Positions 62,716 through 64,000 of a DNA stretch of 64,000 bases are shown here, piece by piece; the first letter of the stretch is position 1; every line of letters starts with the position of its first letter. The notes under the pieces were generated by a model. It ran no database searches. It saw only the letters and a program-made list of their open reading frames with translations, and was not told the DNA's origin. The translations under genes and the position numbers were made by a program. The stretch comes from JANXQG01 sp963775975. GTDB lineage: Bacteria > Planctomycetota > Planctomycetia > Pirellulales > Thermoguttaceae. The stretch lies in the NCBI GenBank assembly GCA_963775975.1, contig CAVZKX010000003.1:1364001-1428000 (forward strand), in the 5' to 3' direction.

Positions 62716-64000
62716 TCAATCACTCTCAGTCCGTTTTGCGGCGCGGAATACCTCTTCGAGCGTCGTGACCCCCTTGAGGGCCTTCTCAACGCCGTCCCAA
62801 TACAAAGTCCGCATGCCCTCGCTTTGGGCGACCCGGCGGACTTGTTCGGTCGGGGCCTCCTGAAAGGTCAGTTCCCGGACCTTCGTCGACATGATCATAA
62901 GCTCGTAAATACCGAGTCGTCCGCGGTATCCGCCGCCCTGGCAATGGCTACAACCTTTGCCGCGGGAGAAGTTCGCTCGCTTCATCATTTCGGGGGTGAC
63001 GCCTGCTGATTGCAATGTCGCCTCGCTGGGGTTGTAAGGCTGCTTGCACTTCTGGCAAACAACGCGAACTAGGCGCTGGGCCATGATCGCGATGACGCTG
63101 CTAGCCACCAGGTATGCGGGTACTCCCATATCGATCAAACGTGTAATAGCACTGGGCGCATCGTTCGTATGTAGTGTACTGAAAACTAAGTGTCCCGTCA
63201 AACTTGCTTGAATACCCATTTGCGCCGTCTCCAAATCGCGCATCTCGCCAACGAGGATCACGTTTGGCGCTTGACGCAACATCGCGCGAATCACACGGGC
63301 GAAATCCAGCCCAATGTCGTGCCGAATCTCGACTTGATTTACCCCCGGAAGGTAGTATTCAACAGGATCTTCGGCGGTGATGATTTTGCGGTCCGGCGTG
63401 TTCAGCGCATTGAGTGCGGCATAGAGAGATGTGGTCTTTCCGGAACCGGTTGGCCCCGTGACAAGGACGATGCCGTTTGGCCGGCTGATCAGATTCTTGA
63501 ACTTTAGGAAGTCGTCCTCGGCAAAGCCCAATTGCTTCAGACCGACGCGAATGTTGTCCTTGTCTAAAATCCGCATGACCACCGATTGGCCGTGCGCGGA
63601 GGGGATAATGCTCACACGAAGATCGAGTTCTTTTTCGCCGACGGTCACCTTGATTCGCCCGTCCTGGGTGCGGCGGCGTTCGGCAATGTCCAGCTTGGCA
63701 AGGATCTTTATGCGGGAAAGTATCGCCCCCAACAAACGGCGGGGTGGGCTGTCCCGCTCGATCAATTGGCCGTCGATCCGATAGCGGACGCGGATGCGGC
63801 TTTCAAACGGCTCGATATGGATGTCCGACGCCCGAGCCTGGACCGCTTCGGAAATAATTAATTGGCAAAGGCGAACGATCGGGGCACTCGCTTCGTCGAC
63901 CGATTCGTCGCCCTTAGGGCCTTCATCCACCGTTTCGGTGAAGTCGATCGCCGTATCGGTGAACTCAGTGAGCATCTGGTCGGCGCTTTCGGCGATCGTT
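62716..64000 (-). CDS. Type IV pilus assembly / type II secretion ATPase PilB/GspE (2), 5' end cut by window
   Basis: At least 428 codons; the frame stays open to the right edge (TIAESADQMLTEFTD at the border), so the ATG at 63975 is not the real start. ATPase motifs: DIHIEPFESRIRVRYRIDG, RRTQDGRIKV, Walker A VTGPTGSGKTTSLYAALN, Asp box TAEDPVEYYLPGVNQVEI, Walker B VILVGEMRDLETA, His box LTGHLVFSTLHTNDAP, and a zinc site VVCQKCKQ ... GCSHCQGGG. Closest to the GspE/PilB group, and clearly diverged from the other copy (59697-61409). The 143 bases down to PilT hold no visible terminator, so one operon is likely. Confidence 0.9.
   Translation of the reverse strand, partial: TIAESADQMLTEFTDTAIDFTETVDEGPKGDESVDEASAPIVRLCQLIISEAVQARASDIHIEPFESRIRVRYRIDGQLIERDSPPRRLLGAILSRIKILAKLDIAERRRTQDGRIKVTVGEKELDLRVSIIPSAHGQSVVMRILDKDNIRVGLKQLGFAEDDFLKFKNLISRPNGIVLVTGPTGSGKTTSLYAALNALNTPDRKIITAEDPVEYYLPGVNQVEIRHDIGLDFARVIRAMLRQAPNVILVGEMRDLETAQMGIQASLTGHLVFSTLHTNDAPSAITRLIDMGVPAYLVASSVIAIMAQRLVRVVCQKCKQPYNPSEATLQSAGVTPEMMKRANFSRGKGCSHCQGGGYRGRLGIYELMIMSTKVRELTFQEAPTEQVRRVAQSEGMRTLYWDGVEKALKGVTTLEEVFRAAKRTESD

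Overview
The window reads as chromosomal DNA of a planctomycete, probably of the Pirellulales or Gemmatales type. The supporting signs are a BBP7-family outer-membrane barrel protein, very large PEP-CTERM surface proteins built from autotransporter-type repeats, Ser/Thr kinases fused to STAND-type ATPase and formylglycine-enzyme-like domains, a type II secretion/type IV pilus cluster with four pseudopilins and a giant GspK-like protein, and spacers full of palindromic and heptameric repeats. No rRNA, tRNA, CRISPR array, integrase or transposase was seen.

Layout. 1-1700 (minus): 3'-truncated BBP7 barrel gene. 1701-4435: a gene-free spacer holding four 18-bp palindromes, coding-like debris, a 33-copy heptamer array and a helically phased CTAT array. 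4436-6524 (plus): Prc-type S41 protease with its own terminator. 6795-38081 (plus): a surface-protein island in the order PEP-CTERM 1, 2, 3, kinase 1, PEP-CTERM 4, kinase 2; the last four genes are a tandem duplicate of a [PEP-CTERM protein + kinase-STAND-FGE] pair. 38110-47122: housekeeping and accessory genes (aldo/keto reductase, SMP-30 lactonase, GNAT, PfkB kinase, SppA, sugar isomerase-like protein, small orphan protein, HEAT-repeat protein, metallophosphoesterase) separated by large inverted repeats. 47201-64000 (minus): a four-helix-bundle gene between inverted heptamer arrays, then (reading leftwards from the right edge) PilB/GspE-2 (cut by the window), PilT, PilB/GspE-1, PilC/GspF, four pseudopilins A-D and the GspK-like protein.

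How the genes may work together: the pilus/secretion cluster supplies the ATPases, the membrane platform and the fibre. The PEP-CTERM proteins would be exported by Sec and anchored by an exosortase that is not in the window. The two kinases, each next to a PEP-CTERM gene, look like membrane-anchored sensors of that surface layer; this is inference.

Caution: eighteen apparent single-base indels and one in-frame stop interrupt about half of the genes, often in homopolymers. I read most of these as assembly errors and annotate each such gene as one reading unit, stating where the frame changes. The most unusual signals are repeat-expanded leaders in all four prepilins, the inverted heptamer-array family that includes a gene-bearing member, and the duplicated surface-protein/kinase pair.
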